DNA from: Oxalobacteraceae bacterium
GTDB lineage: Bacteria; Pseudomonadota; Gammaproteobacteria; Burkholderiales; Burkholderiaceae_D
Assembly: GCA_003537575.1 (NCBI GenBank)
Contig: DPRS01000029.1
Span: 1-56,914 of the forward strand
Length of the DNA: 56,914 nucleotides
Direction: 5' to 3'
Notes under the pieces: model-generated
Database searches by the model: none
Seen by the model: the letters and a program-made list of their open reading frames with translations, nothing else
Told to the model about the DNA's origin: nothing
Shown here: piece by piece, positions 1 through 7,130 of the stretch
Position numbering within the stretch: the stretch's first letter is position 1
Layout: the number at the start of each line of letters is the position of its first letter
Program-made: the position numbers and the translations under genes

Positions 1-646
1 CGCTCTCGGTCAGGCAGTGGATGGTGTCGCGCATCGTCAGCGGCGGCTCGGCCGGGTTGATGATGATGATGGCCTTGCCCTTCTTGGCGCCGCCGACCTT
101 TTCCACCGCGCCAGACGTGGTGCGGGTGAACTCGTCGATATTCTTGCGGGTACCGGGGCCGACCGACCTGGACGACACGGTGGCGACGATTTCACCGTAG
201 GCCACCGGCTGCACGCGCGACACCGCGGCGACCATGGGGATGGTGGCCTGGCCGCCGCAGGTGACCATGTTGACATTCATCTCGCCCTTGCCGACATGCT
301 CCAGCAGGTTGACCGGCGGCACGCAGTAGGGGCCGATGGCGGCAGGCGTGAGGTCGATCATCATCACGCCGAGTTCATTGAGCTTACGGGAATTCTCCGC
401 ATGCACGTAGGCGCTGGTGGCGTCGAAGGCGATCTGGATGCCATCCTTGGCGACGTGCGGCAGCAAGCCATCAACACCGTCGGCGGTGATCTTCAGGCCC
501 ATCTCGGCGGCGCGCTTCAGGCCTTCGGAAGCCGGGTCGATGCCGACCATCCAGACCGGTTCGAGCACCGGGCTACGCTGCAGCTTGTACAGCAGATCGG
601 TGCCGATATTGCCCGGGCCGATCACGGCGCATTTGATTTTTTTCAT
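1..646 (-). CDS. dmpF: Acetaldehyde dehydrogenase (acylating), 3' part missing
   Basis: Translating the minus strand from the ATG at 646 gives 215 residues starting MKKIKCAVIGPGNIGTDLL, and the frame is still open at the window edge. Family members are about 300-312 residues, so roughly the last 90 are outside. The N-terminal GPGNIGTD is the NAD-binding Rossmann loop. Cys130 in NMVTCGGQATIP is the expected catalytic thiol. The enzyme oxidises acetaldehyde to acetyl-CoA with NAD and CoA, taking acetaldehyde from the partner aldolase DmpG, which should lie just beyond position 1. It starts 17 bases after the hydratase stop, so it belongs to the same meta-cleavage operon. Identification is strong; only the C-terminal part is unseen. 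Confidence 0.93.
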   Translation of the reverse strand, partial: MKKIKCAVIGPGNIGTDLLYKLQRSPVLEPVWMVGIDPASEGLKRAAEMGLKITADGVDGLLPHVAKDGIQIAFDATSAYVHAENSRKLNELGVMMIDLTPAAIGPYCVPPVNLLEHVGKGEMNVNMVTCGGQATIPMVAAVSRVQPVAYGEIVATVSSRSVGPGTRKNIDEFTRTTSGAVEKVGGAKKGKAIIIINPAEPPLTMRDTIHCLTES

Positions 647-663
647 GTGTGAATTCCTCTTGA

Positions 664-1446
664 TTAGTTGAATCGCACCGAGCAGCCGCCGATGCCGCCG
701 ATGGTCACGCGCAGGTTGTCGCCCGCCTTGACCGGCAACATCGCCCCCAGCGAACCGGACAGCACCACTTCGCCGGCCTTGAGCGGGATACCGAGCTTGC
801 CAAGGGTGTTGGCCAGCCAGGCAATCGCGTTGACGGGGCTGCCGAGCGCTGCCGCGCCGGCGCCGGTCGTCGCAATCTCGCCATTCTTCTCAAGGATCAT
901 GCCGCAGGTGCTCAGGTCGACCTTGCGTGGATCGACCGCACGGTCGCCGAGCACGAACACGCCGCAGGAAGCGTTGTCGGCGACGGTATCCTGGATCTTG
1001 ATCTTCCAGTCGCGGATGCGCGAATCGACGATCTCGAAACACGGCATCACGCATTCGGTGGCGCGCAGCACGTCGGCATTGCTGATGCCGGGGCCCATCA
1101 GGTCATGTTTGAGGATGAAGGCGATCTCGCCTTCCGCCTTCGGCTGGATCAGCGTCTCCATCGGAATGGCTTCGCCTTCGTTGTAGATCATCGTATCGAG
1201 CAGGTAGCCGAAATCCGGCTGATGCACGTTCAGCATGTCCATCACCACCTTGCTGGTGACGCCGATTTTCTTGCCGATGACGCGGGCGCCCTTGTCCGTG
1301 CGGCGCGCGATCATGCGCTGCTGGATGTGATAGGCATCTTCGATGCTGATGTCCGGATGGCGCTCGGTCAGCGGCGTAAGCGTCTCGCGGCTGCAGAGGG
1401 CGTTGTAAAGCTCGTCGCCGAGCTGGTTGATCAGTGTGTTTTCCAT
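664..1446 (-). CDS. dmpE: 2-oxopent-4-enoate (2-hydroxypenta-2,4-dienoate) hydratase
   Basis: The 260-residue product is the usual size for the DmpE/XylJ/MhpD family. It adds water to 2-hydroxypenta-2,4-dienoate to give 4-hydroxy-2-oxovalerate, the substrate of the aldolase DmpG. Visible metal-site residues are Glu105 and Glu107 in PKAEGEIAF and Glu138 in PCFEIVDSR, matching the three carboxylates known in MhpD. The fumarylacetoacetate-hydrolase-like C-terminal half (VLSGSLGAMLPVKAGD) is intact. The ATG at 1446 is preceded by GGAAAC. It sits between the hydrolase and the acetaldehyde dehydrogenase in one transcript. The related decarboxylase (XylI/DmpH) is a paralogue; the position before dmpF and the length favour the hydratase. 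Confidence 0.88.
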   Translation of the reverse strand: MENTLINQLGDELYNALCSRETLTPLTERHPDISIEDAYHIQQRMIARRTDKGARVIGKKIGVTSKVVMDMLNVHQPDFGYLLDTMIYNEGEAIPMETLIQPKAEGEIAFILKHDLMGPGISNADVLRATECVMPCFEIVDSRIRDWKIKIQDTVADNASCGVFVLGDRAVDPRKVDLSTCGMILEKNGEIATTGAGAAALGSPVNAIAWLANTLGKLGIPLKAGEVVLSGSLGAMLPVKAGDNLRVTIGGIGGCSVRFN

Positions 1447-1467
1447 GTTGTTTCCGTATGAATGAAT

Positions 1468-2301
1468 TCAGGATGGTTGTTCTTCTGTCAGGAAATCGCC
1501 CACAAGCCGCGTGAAGCGCGCCGCGTGTTCGATTTGCGTCCAGTGGCCGCAGCGGCCGAACACATGTAGCTGCGAGCGAGGAATCCATTGCGCCAGCGTG
1601 AGCGAGTTCGACAGCGGAATGACCTGGTCATCGCGGCCGTGGACCACCAGCGTCTCGTGCGGCAGCGCGCGGATATCCTCTTCCCTGCTTGCCATCGCAT
1701 CAACCCAGCGCTGGCGCGGCGCCGGGAACATCGCGGAGAAGGATTCCTGGAAACCAGGCCGGATGCTTGCATGATAGCGCAGCGCCGCCAGTTCATCGTT
1801 CACCAGCGTGCGGTCGTACGCAAAGATGTCGAGCAGCCTGCGCATCGTTTCGATGGACGGTTCATAGCCCCAGACGGCGTCGAGCCCCGGCGTGATCGCA
1901 AAAGGCACGCCGACGCTGCCCATCAGCACCAGCCGGCGCACGCGCTCCGGATGGCGAATCGCCATGGCCAGCGCCAGCGCGCCGCCGAAGGAATTGCCGA
2001 CCACATCCGCCTGGCCGATATCGAGCGCGTCCAGCAGGCCGATGGCCTGGGCTACCCAGGTGTCCATGTCGTAGCGGATCCCTGGCGGACGCTCGCTGAA
2101 GCCGAAGCCTGCCATGTCCGGTGCAATCACCCGGCAGCGCTGAGCCAGCCCGGGGATGGACAGGCGCCAGTTGGCCCAGGCAGACACGCCTGGCCCGGAA
2201 CCGTGGATCATCAATACCGGAAAGCCGCTGCCGGTATCGTGGTAGTTGGTCAGGATGCCGTTGGCGCGGATGCTGTTGGCGATTTCAGGATTGGCAGTCA
2301 T
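1468..2301 (-). CDS. dmpD: 2-hydroxymuconic semialdehyde hydrolase
   Basis: This is a 277-residue alpha/beta hydrolase of the DmpD/XylF carbon-carbon hydrolase family. It cleaves the ring-fission product (2-hydroxymuconic semialdehyde or its 6-methyl form) to 2-hydroxypentadienoate plus formate or acetate. The oxyanion region HGSGPGVSAW (from residue 33) and the nucleophile elbow VVGNSFGGA with Ser104 are clear. Asp225 in HGRDDQVIP and His253 in GRCGHWTQIEH complete the triad. It lies between dmpC and dmpE, 11 bases after the dehydrogenase stop. For catechol itself the dehydrogenase branch usually dominates; the hydrolase matters for 3-methylcatechol from o-cresol (family knowledge). Confidence 0.92.
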   Translation of the reverse strand: MTANPEIANSIRANGILTNYHDTGSGFPVLMIHGSGPGVSAWANWRLSIPGLAQRCRVIAPDMAGFGFSERPPGIRYDMDTWVAQAIGLLDALDIGQADVVGNSFGGALALAMAIRHPERVRRLVLMGSVGVPFAITPGLDAVWGYEPSIETMRRLLDIFAYDRTLVNDELAALRYHASIRPGFQESFSAMFPAPRQRWVDAMASREEDIRALPHETLVVHGRDDQVIPLSNSLTLAQWIPRSQLHVFGRCGHWTQIEHAARFTRLVGDFLTEEQPS

Positions 2302-2312
2302 GGCGTTCCCGC

Positions 2313-3767
2313 TCAGAGCTTGATGCAGACGTTTTTCAGTTCAGTGTAGAACTCGAGCGAGTGCACCCCGCCTTCACGGCCGATGCCTGACTGCTTGCTG
2401 CCGCCGAATGGCGTGCGCAGGTCGCGCAGGAACCAGCTGTTGATCCATACCAGGCCGGCTTCGATCTTCGCCGCCACGCGGTGGCCGCGCTGCAGGTTGG
2501 TGGTCCAGACCGAGGCGGCCAGGCCGTAGGTGGTGTCGTTGGCGCGGCGGATCACTTCTTCCTCGCTGTCGAACGGGAAGATGTGGCAGCACGGGCCGAA
2601 GATTTCTTCGCGGCAGACGGCGGCATCGTCGGCCAGTCCGGTCCAGATGGTCGGCTGCACCCAGGCGCCTTCCGCCAGGTCGCCCGGCATGGCGGGCACG
2701 CCGCCGCCGGTGACGACGGTGGCGCCCTCTTCCACGGCCTTCTTGTAGTAAGACAGCACCTTGGCCTGGTGCTCATGGCTGATCAGCGGCCCCATGCCGG
2801 TGGCCGGATCGTTCGGCACGCCGATCTTCATGGCTTCCGCGCCGGTCTTTAACGCGGCGACGAACTTGTCGAAGATCGGACGCTCGACGTACACGCGCTC
2901 GGTGCCGAGGCAGACCTGGCCGCAGTTGACGAAGGCCGAACGCAGCGTGCCTTCGATGGCCGCTTCGAAATCGCAATCGGCGAAGACGATGGCCGGATTC
3001 TTGCCGCCCATTTCCAGCGACACCGGGCGCGCACCCTCCGCCGCCGCCTTCATGATCGCCGCACCGGTGCGTGTCTCGCCGGTGAAAGTGATGGCGTTGA
3101 CGCCCTGGTGGGTGGTCAGGAATTCGCCGGCGGAGTTCGGACCGAAGCCATGCACGACGTTGTACACGCCTTTGGGCATGCCGACGGCGTTCATCACTTC
3201 GCCAAGCAGGGCGGCAGTCTGCGGCGTTTCTTCCGACGGCTTGACGACGACGGTATTGCCGCATGCCAGCGCCGGGCCGACCTTCCAGGTCATCAACAGC
3301 AGCGGCAGGTTCCACGGGCAGATGATGCCGACCACGCCCACCGGCGAACGCGTCGCGTAGTTGAGCGCGCCCAGGCCGTCCGGTGTCGCCATCTCGAAGA
3401 ATTCGGTTGGCACGTTCTTCACCACGTCGGCAAAGATCTTGAAGTTGGCGGCGCCGCGCGGGATGTCGATGTGGCTTGCCAGGCTCATCGGCTTGCCGGT
3501 ATCGGCGCATTCGGCTTCGAGGAATTCATCGAAGCGCCGGTTGATCTCGTTGGCAACGGCGTGCAGCAGTTCCACGCGCTCCGTGATCGCCATCTTGCCC
3601 CAAGGACCGGCCAGCGCCTGGCGGGCGGCGCGCACAGCGGCATCGACTTCCGCCCTGCCCGCTTCCGCGACCCTGGCGATGACGGCATTGTTCAGCGGCG
3701 AGCGCTTGTTGAACAGGTTCGCGGTCGAGACGAATTCCCCGTTGATAAAATTGTTAATCTGTTTCAT
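2313..3767 (-). CDS. dmpC: 2-hydroxymuconic semialdehyde dehydrogenase
   Basis: The 484-residue product is a full-length aldehyde dehydrogenase of the DmpC/XylG class. It oxidises 2-hydroxymuconic semialdehyde to the dicarboxylate with NAD, starting the 4-oxalocrotonate branch. Catalytic Glu252 (LEMGGKNPAI) and Cys286 (NCGQVCLGTERVY) are present, as are the cofactor motif PWNLPLLLMTWK near residue 151 and the fold motif GPALACGNTVVVKPSE. The C-terminal end TPFGGSKQSGIGREGG is typical. It follows the GlcG-like gene by 77 bases and precedes dmpD by 11. Substrate is assigned from context, because the family is broad. Confidence 0.92.
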   Translation of the reverse strand: MKQINNFINGEFVSTANLFNKRSPLNNAVIARVAEAGRAEVDAAVRAARQALAGPWGKMAITERVELLHAVANEINRRFDEFLEAECADTGKPMSLASHIDIPRGAANFKIFADVVKNVPTEFFEMATPDGLGALNYATRSPVGVVGIICPWNLPLLLMTWKVGPALACGNTVVVKPSEETPQTAALLGEVMNAVGMPKGVYNVVHGFGPNSAGEFLTTHQGVNAITFTGETRTGAAIMKAAAEGARPVSLEMGGKNPAIVFADCDFEAAIEGTLRSAFVNCGQVCLGTERVYVERPIFDKFVAALKTGAEAMKIGVPNDPATGMGPLISHEHQAKVLSYYKKAVEEGATVVTGGGVPAMPGDLAEGAWVQPTIWTGLADDAAVCREEIFGPCCHIFPFDSEEEVIRRANDTTYGLAASVWTTNLQRGHRVAAKIEAGLVWINSWFLRDLRTPFGGSKQSGIGREGGVHSLEFYTELKNVCIKL

Positions 3768-3844
3768 TTCCTATTCTCCGTTACGTTTCCATCACCGTTT
3801 CGGGTACGCTCCGCGCGCCCTGCATTCCTTCTTCTTACGTCTTC

Positions 3845-4279
3845 TTATGCGTGCGCATCGATGGCATCCAGCCCTGCGCGCGCGCACTCTTCATCCTGTG
3901 CTTCGGAGGCGCCGGACACGCCGATGCCGCCGATCCATTCGCCGCCCTCTTCCAGGCGCACCGGCAATCCGCCGCCAAACACGATCAGCCGCGGCTGCGC
4001 CGAAAAGCCGAGCTTCATGCCGTCGTCATGGCCGACGGCGTCCATCCAGCCCTTGGTAGGAAAGCCGAAGCTCGCCGCCGTGTATGCCTTGTCGATCGCC
4101 AGGCTGATCGAATGCAGGAAGGCGCCGGGCATGCGCAGGAAGGACATCATGTTGCCGCCGCGGTCGACCACCGCGACGTTGATGCGCCAGCCATTCTTTT
4201 CCGCGTGCCGCACCGCCGCTTGCGCGGCGGCGCCGGCCGCCTCCCAGGTGATGCCCGGAGTTGCTATCCTGATATCCAT
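3845..4279 (-). CDS. GlcG/HbpS-like (DUF336) protein of the meta-cleavage operon
   Basis: The product has 144 residues of the DUF336/GlcG/HbpS fold, with conserved patterns GGGLPVRLEEGGEWIGGIGVSG and an N-terminal helix rich in Ala. Only one base separates its ATG from the dmpB stop, so translation is probably coupled. Genes of this family occur in many phenol and catechol operons between the dioxygenase and the dehydrogenase. Proposed roles elsewhere include haem or small-ligand binding, but no catalytic role in this pathway is established, and I see no residue that fixes one. There is no signal peptide, so it is expected in the cytoplasm. Confidence 0.85.
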   Translation of the reverse strand: MDIRIATPGITWEAAGAAAQAAVRHAEKNGWRINVAVVDRGGNMMSFLRMPGAFLHSISLAIDKAYTAASFGFPTKGWMDAVGHDDGMKLGFSAQPRLIVFGGGLPVRLEEGGEWIGGIGVSGASEAQDEECARAGLDAIDAHA

Positions 4280-4280
4280 C

Positions 4281-5207
4281 TCAGGTCACCACGGTCAGGA
4301 AGCGTTCGTTGAGCTTGCGGTCGTGGTAGAACACGCCTGCGCCGGCTTCTTCCCACGTCCAGGTGATCGGTTGCATGTCGGGATAGAAGTCATAGCCGCC
4401 GCAGAAGGTTTCCAGGCGGTTGCCCGACGGGTCGAAGAAATAGATCGTCGTGCCGCGGGTGACGCCGTGACGGGTGGGGCCGGCATCGATCGATACGCGG
4501 TGCATCGACATCAGGTCGGCGGCGCGCAGCACCTGCTCCCAGCTTTCGAGGCGGAAGGACAAGTGGTGCAGCTTGTTATCCTCGCCGTGGCGCACCATGG
4601 CGATATCGTGCGCCTTGGCGGAGCAAGTCAGCCAGACAGCGAGGTCGGTCTCGCCATCTTCGAGCTTGATGCGCTCGACCAGCGAAAAACCGAACACCTT
4701 CTCGAACAGGTCGCGGGCGGCGTCGATGTCGCCGCCGTACAGCAGGCAGTGATCCATGCGGGACGGCACGATCCCCGGAATGTTCGGCACCCAGGCTTCC
4801 GGATTGGTGTACGACATACCGTTGCCGACGTCCTTCTTCTCCGCATAGAGTTCGATGGTGTGGCCGGTGGGGATCGTGAAGCGTACGCGCTCGCCGGTTT
4901 CCAGCAGATCGCCGGCCGGCATGCGTTCGGTCTTGATGCCGTATTCCTTCAGGTTGCGCTCGTATTTGTTCAGCGTTTCCTTGTTCAGTACCTTGAATCC
5001 GAAAAAGTCGATGCCGGCGCGGTCTGCCTGGCGCAGCACGACGCTGTGATGGTCGCGCTCGTCCCAGCACTTGAAGTAGACGCGACCGGAATCATCACGC
5101 CCGACCTCGAGCAAGCCCATCACTTCCGTGTAGAACTTGACCGACTCATCCATGTCCAGCACGCGCAGCTGCGCATGTCCCGGACGCAAAACTCCTGTCA
5201 TTGCCAT
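4281..5207 (-). CDS. dmpB: Catechol 2,3-dioxygenase (metapyrocatechase)
   Basis: The 308-residue extradiol dioxygenase is of XylE/DmpB type, a two-domain vicinal-oxygen-chelate fold. It cleaves catechol beside the two hydroxyls to 2-hydroxymuconic semialdehyde using Fe(II) and O2. Iron ligands are visible at His153 (RMDHCLLYGGD), His214 (NKLHHLSF) and Glu266 (GNRLETFCGG), one residue off XylE numbering for the Glu. The family signature region GPTRHGVTRGTTIYFFDPSG is intact, and the C-terminus (FYHDRKLNERFLTVVT) closely resembles XylE. It sits directly after the ferredoxin gene whose product repairs it. Length and motifs indicate a functional enzyme. Confidence 0.96.
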   Translation of the reverse strand: MAMTGVLRPGHAQLRVLDMDESVKFYTEVMGLLEVGRDDSGRVYFKCWDERDHHSVVLRQADRAGIDFFGFKVLNKETLNKYERNLKEYGIKTERMPAGDLLETGERVRFTIPTGHTIELYAEKKDVGNGMSYTNPEAWVPNIPGIVPSRMDHCLLYGGDIDAARDLFEKVFGFSLVERIKLEDGETDLAVWLTCSAKAHDIAMVRHGEDNKLHHLSFRLESWEQVLRAADLMSMHRVSIDAGPTRHGVTRGTTIYFFDPSGNRLETFCGGYDFYPDMQPITWTWEEAGAGVFYHDRKLNERFLTVVT

Positions 5208-5248
5208 GGTTGTCTCCTCCTATGTTGACACTTGATTAAACGAACAAA

Positions 5249-5584
5249 TCATGATTGGGACATGTGTCCGGGATGCTGCAACCGGCACACGCTCTTCTTC
5301 ATTTTTCCTAGCACTTTCAATTTGATGTCGCTTGCCGGCATCGTGCAACATGCCAGCAGGCGGCCTTGCGCCTCGTCTTCCGCGCTGATGTGCTCGCGGC
5401 TCATCGGACGCTTTTGGCATTCGCCGGCGACGACTTCCACCTTGCAGACGCCGCATCCGCCGCCGCGGCAGCCGACCGGAATGCCCTTCTTTCCCAGCGC
5501 CTCCATGCCGATCAGAAGCGACTGCCGTTCCGAGCAGCGATAGCTCTCGCCGGTTTCTTCGATGGTGACGGTAAAGTAAGCCAT
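5249..5584 (-). CDS. dmpQ: Chloroplast-type [2Fe-2S] ferredoxin, reactivator of catechol 2,3-dioxygenase
   Basis: I place the start at the ATG at 5584, one base after the dmpP stop, giving 111 residues; an upstream in-frame start exists but would overlap dmpP. The cluster ligands Cys39, Cys44, Cys47 (CRGGGCGVC) and Cys79 or Cys80 (LLACC) match the plant-type CX4CX2C...C pattern. In the TOL and dmp systems the homologues XylT and DmpQ reduce the oxidised active-site iron of catechol 2,3-dioxygenase and rescue it from inactivation by substituted catechols. The gene order P-Q-B here is the same. Electrons would come from a reductase such as DmpP. Confidence 0.92.
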   Translation of the reverse strand: MAYFTVTIEETGESYRCSERQSLLIGMEALGKKGIPVGCRGGGCGVCKVEVVAGECQKRPMSREHISAEDEAQGRLLACCTMPASDIKLKVLGKMKKSVCRLQHPGHMSQS

Positions 5585-5585
5585 G

Positions 5586-6647
5586 TCAGATCTTCTTGAA
5601 CAGAGGGCTGCGCACCTGCTGCGCATCGGCGGCCGAAAAGAACTTTTCGGTGTAGATGTCGCGCTCGAACAGGCGCCCCTGCATCAGCGTGGTGATGCAG
5701 GCATCGATCATTACCGGCGGTCCGCACAGATACGCCTTGTGACCGCGAAAGTCGTTGTCGAAGTGATTTTTGGCGGCCTCATGCACGTAACCCCGGAAAC
5801 CGGTCCATGCGCTGCTTTCCGGCGCGTTCGACAATGCCGGCACGTAGGTGAAGTTCGCATGCTTCGCGGCAAGCGCCTCGAACTCCTGGTGGTAATACAG
5901 CTCGTCACTGGAGCGGGCGCCGTACACCAGCGTGACCGGCTGCGCAGAGCCTTCTTCCAGCAGGTCGAGGATCATCGAACGCGGGCTGGACAGGCCGGAG
6001 CCGCCGGCCAGGAAGATCGATGGCACATCGGCCGACTTGCGGACAAAGAAGCGTCCGTACGGGCCGCTGAGGCGGACCTGGTCGCCGGTCCGCAGCGATT
6101 CATGGATCCATGTGGTCGCCTTGCCGCCCGGGACGATACGGATATTGAGCTCCACTTCGCCTGACTTGGACGGCTGGTTGGCCAGCGAGAATGCGCGCGT
6201 CATGTTTTCGCCGGGGATGTGCAGGTTGATGTACTGGCCTGCCTGGAACCGCATGCCTGCCGCATCGTCGAGCCTGATCCAGATGCCCTTGATGGTAGGC
6301 GTCAGGTTTTCGATGCGGCTCACCGTTCCGGCAAAGTCCCGCACCGGCAGGTTCTGCGCATCCGGGTCGACCTCGATCTCGGCTTCGAGGACGACGTCGG
6401 ACTGCAGGGTAGCGCAACAGGCGAGCGCCTTGCCCTCTTCGCGTTCGTAATCCATCAGCGCAAAGTTGGACGCTTCGCCGTGATCGATCTCGCCATCGAC
6501 GACTTCGATCTTGCAGGTGGCGCAAAGGCCATGACAGCAGGCGTGCGGCAGATAGATGCCAGCGCGCAGGCTGGCGTCGAGGATAGTCTGTCCCTCTTCG
6601 ACCTCGATCGTCTGGCCGAGGGGTTCAATGGTCAGCTGGTAGCTCAT
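5586..6647 (-). CDS. dmpP: Phenol hydroxylase reductase component P5
   Basis: Starting at the ATG at 6647 (MSYQLTIEPLGQ) the protein has 353 residues, the size known for DmpP; a longer reading would swallow the structured spacer before it. Residues 1-90 form a [2Fe-2S] domain with Cys37, Cys42, Cys45 and Cys77 or Cys78. An FAD domain follows (RAFSLANQPS) and then an NAD domain (LSGPYGRFF, FLAGGSGLSSPRSM). The protein passes electrons from NADH through FAD and the cluster to the diiron oxygenase. It ends one base before dmpQ begins. It is separated from dmpO by an unusually long, hairpin-forming gap for this tight operon. Confidence 0.95.
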   Translation of the reverse strand: MSYQLTIEPLGQTIEVEEGQTILDASLRAGIYLPHACCHGLCATCKIEVVDGEIDHGEASNFALMDYEREEGKALACCATLQSDVVLEAEIEVDPDAQNLPVRDFAGTVSRIENLTPTIKGIWIRLDDAAGMRFQAGQYINLHIPGENMTRAFSLANQPSKSGEVELNIRIVPGGKATTWIHESLRTGDQVRLSGPYGRFFVRKSADVPSIFLAGGSGLSSPRSMILDLLEEGSAQPVTLVYGARSSDELYYHQEFEALAAKHANFTYVPALSNAPESSAWTGFRGYVHEAAKNHFDNDFRGHKAYLCGPPVMIDACITTLMQGRLFERDIYTEKFFSAADAQQVRSPLFKKI

Positions 6648-6670
6648 GTCAACTCTCTCATGCTTCGTAG

Positions 6671-6747
6671 GGTGCGCGCCGCGCACCGTTACTATTCCTG
6701 CAGACAAGGGGGCGCCAGGCGCACCCCATGTCCTTGTTAACTGCAGG
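6671..6747. repeat. Two hairpin-forming inverted repeats between dmpO and dmpP (REP-like)
   Basis: Hairpin one is a near-continuous palindrome, GGTGCGCG (6671-6678) against CGCGCACC (6680-6687). Hairpin two pairs CCTGCAGACAAGG (6697-6709) with CCTTGT (6732-6737) and CTGCAGG (6741-6747), leaving TAA as a three-base bulge that contains most of the dmpO stop codon. The sequence GTAGGGTGCGC...GCGCACC resembles dispersed REP-type palindromes common in Proteobacteria (recollection, not a search). In mRNA the stems could stabilise or separate the oxygenase-subunit message from the reductase message. No run of T follows, so simple termination is unlikely. Confidence 0.6.
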
Positions 6748-7096
6748 ATCCCTTGATGCCGGTCAGGCCTGGCGTGCGGAAGCGGAGAACGTCCTTGTGC
6801 TTGAGGCCGTTCCCGGAGAGTGACTGCTTGAAGTCGACCGTCCACGGCTTGCCTGACTTGAGCCACTCGGCCTTGCTCCAGTCGATCTTTTCGAAGTCAG
6901 GGTGTGCGCCGAAAGCGGTAGGCAGCACCTGGTCGATGATGTCGCCGAAGCGCATAGCCGGCGGGAATGGAATGGCGAACGGCGCGCAGAACATCAGGTG
7001 GTCTTCCCAGCCGATGTACAGCAACTGGGTGCCGTGGAACTTGTCGACGCTGTCCTTGACTTCGCCGGTGTAGGGTTTGATTGCTGCTACGGGCAT
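6737..7096 (-). CDS. dmpO: Phenol hydroxylase component P4
   Basis: The start is taken at the ATG at 7096 (MPVAAIKPYTGEV), giving 119 residues as in known DmpO proteins; upstream in-frame codons would run toward dmpN. P4 is a small subunit of the (alpha-beta-gamma)2 phenol hydroxylase oxygenase and is thought to help iron loading and structure. Family-typical segments are YIGWEDHLMFC, the Pro-rich stretch PFAIPFPPAMRFG and the C-terminal FRTPGLTGIKGSCS. It lies between dmpN and dmpP. No cofactor motif is expected. Confidence 0.9.
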   Translation of the reverse strand: MPVAAIKPYTGEVKDSVDKFHGTQLLYIGWEDHLMFCAPFAIPFPPAMRFGDIIDQVLPTAFGAHPDFEKIDWSKAEWLKSGKPWTVDFKQSLSGNGLKHKDVLRFRTPGLTGIKGSCS

Positions 7097-7130
7097 GTCT
7101 TGTCTCCTTGGTTTTATATGCTGTTCAGAA

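Noticed and set aside
3108..5228. A 706-codon open frame on the plus strand opposite dmpC, the GlcG-like gene and dmpB
   Set aside because: It is the reverse-strand shadow of clear enzyme genes in high-GC DNA; its translation has no domain, and no ribosome site supports it.
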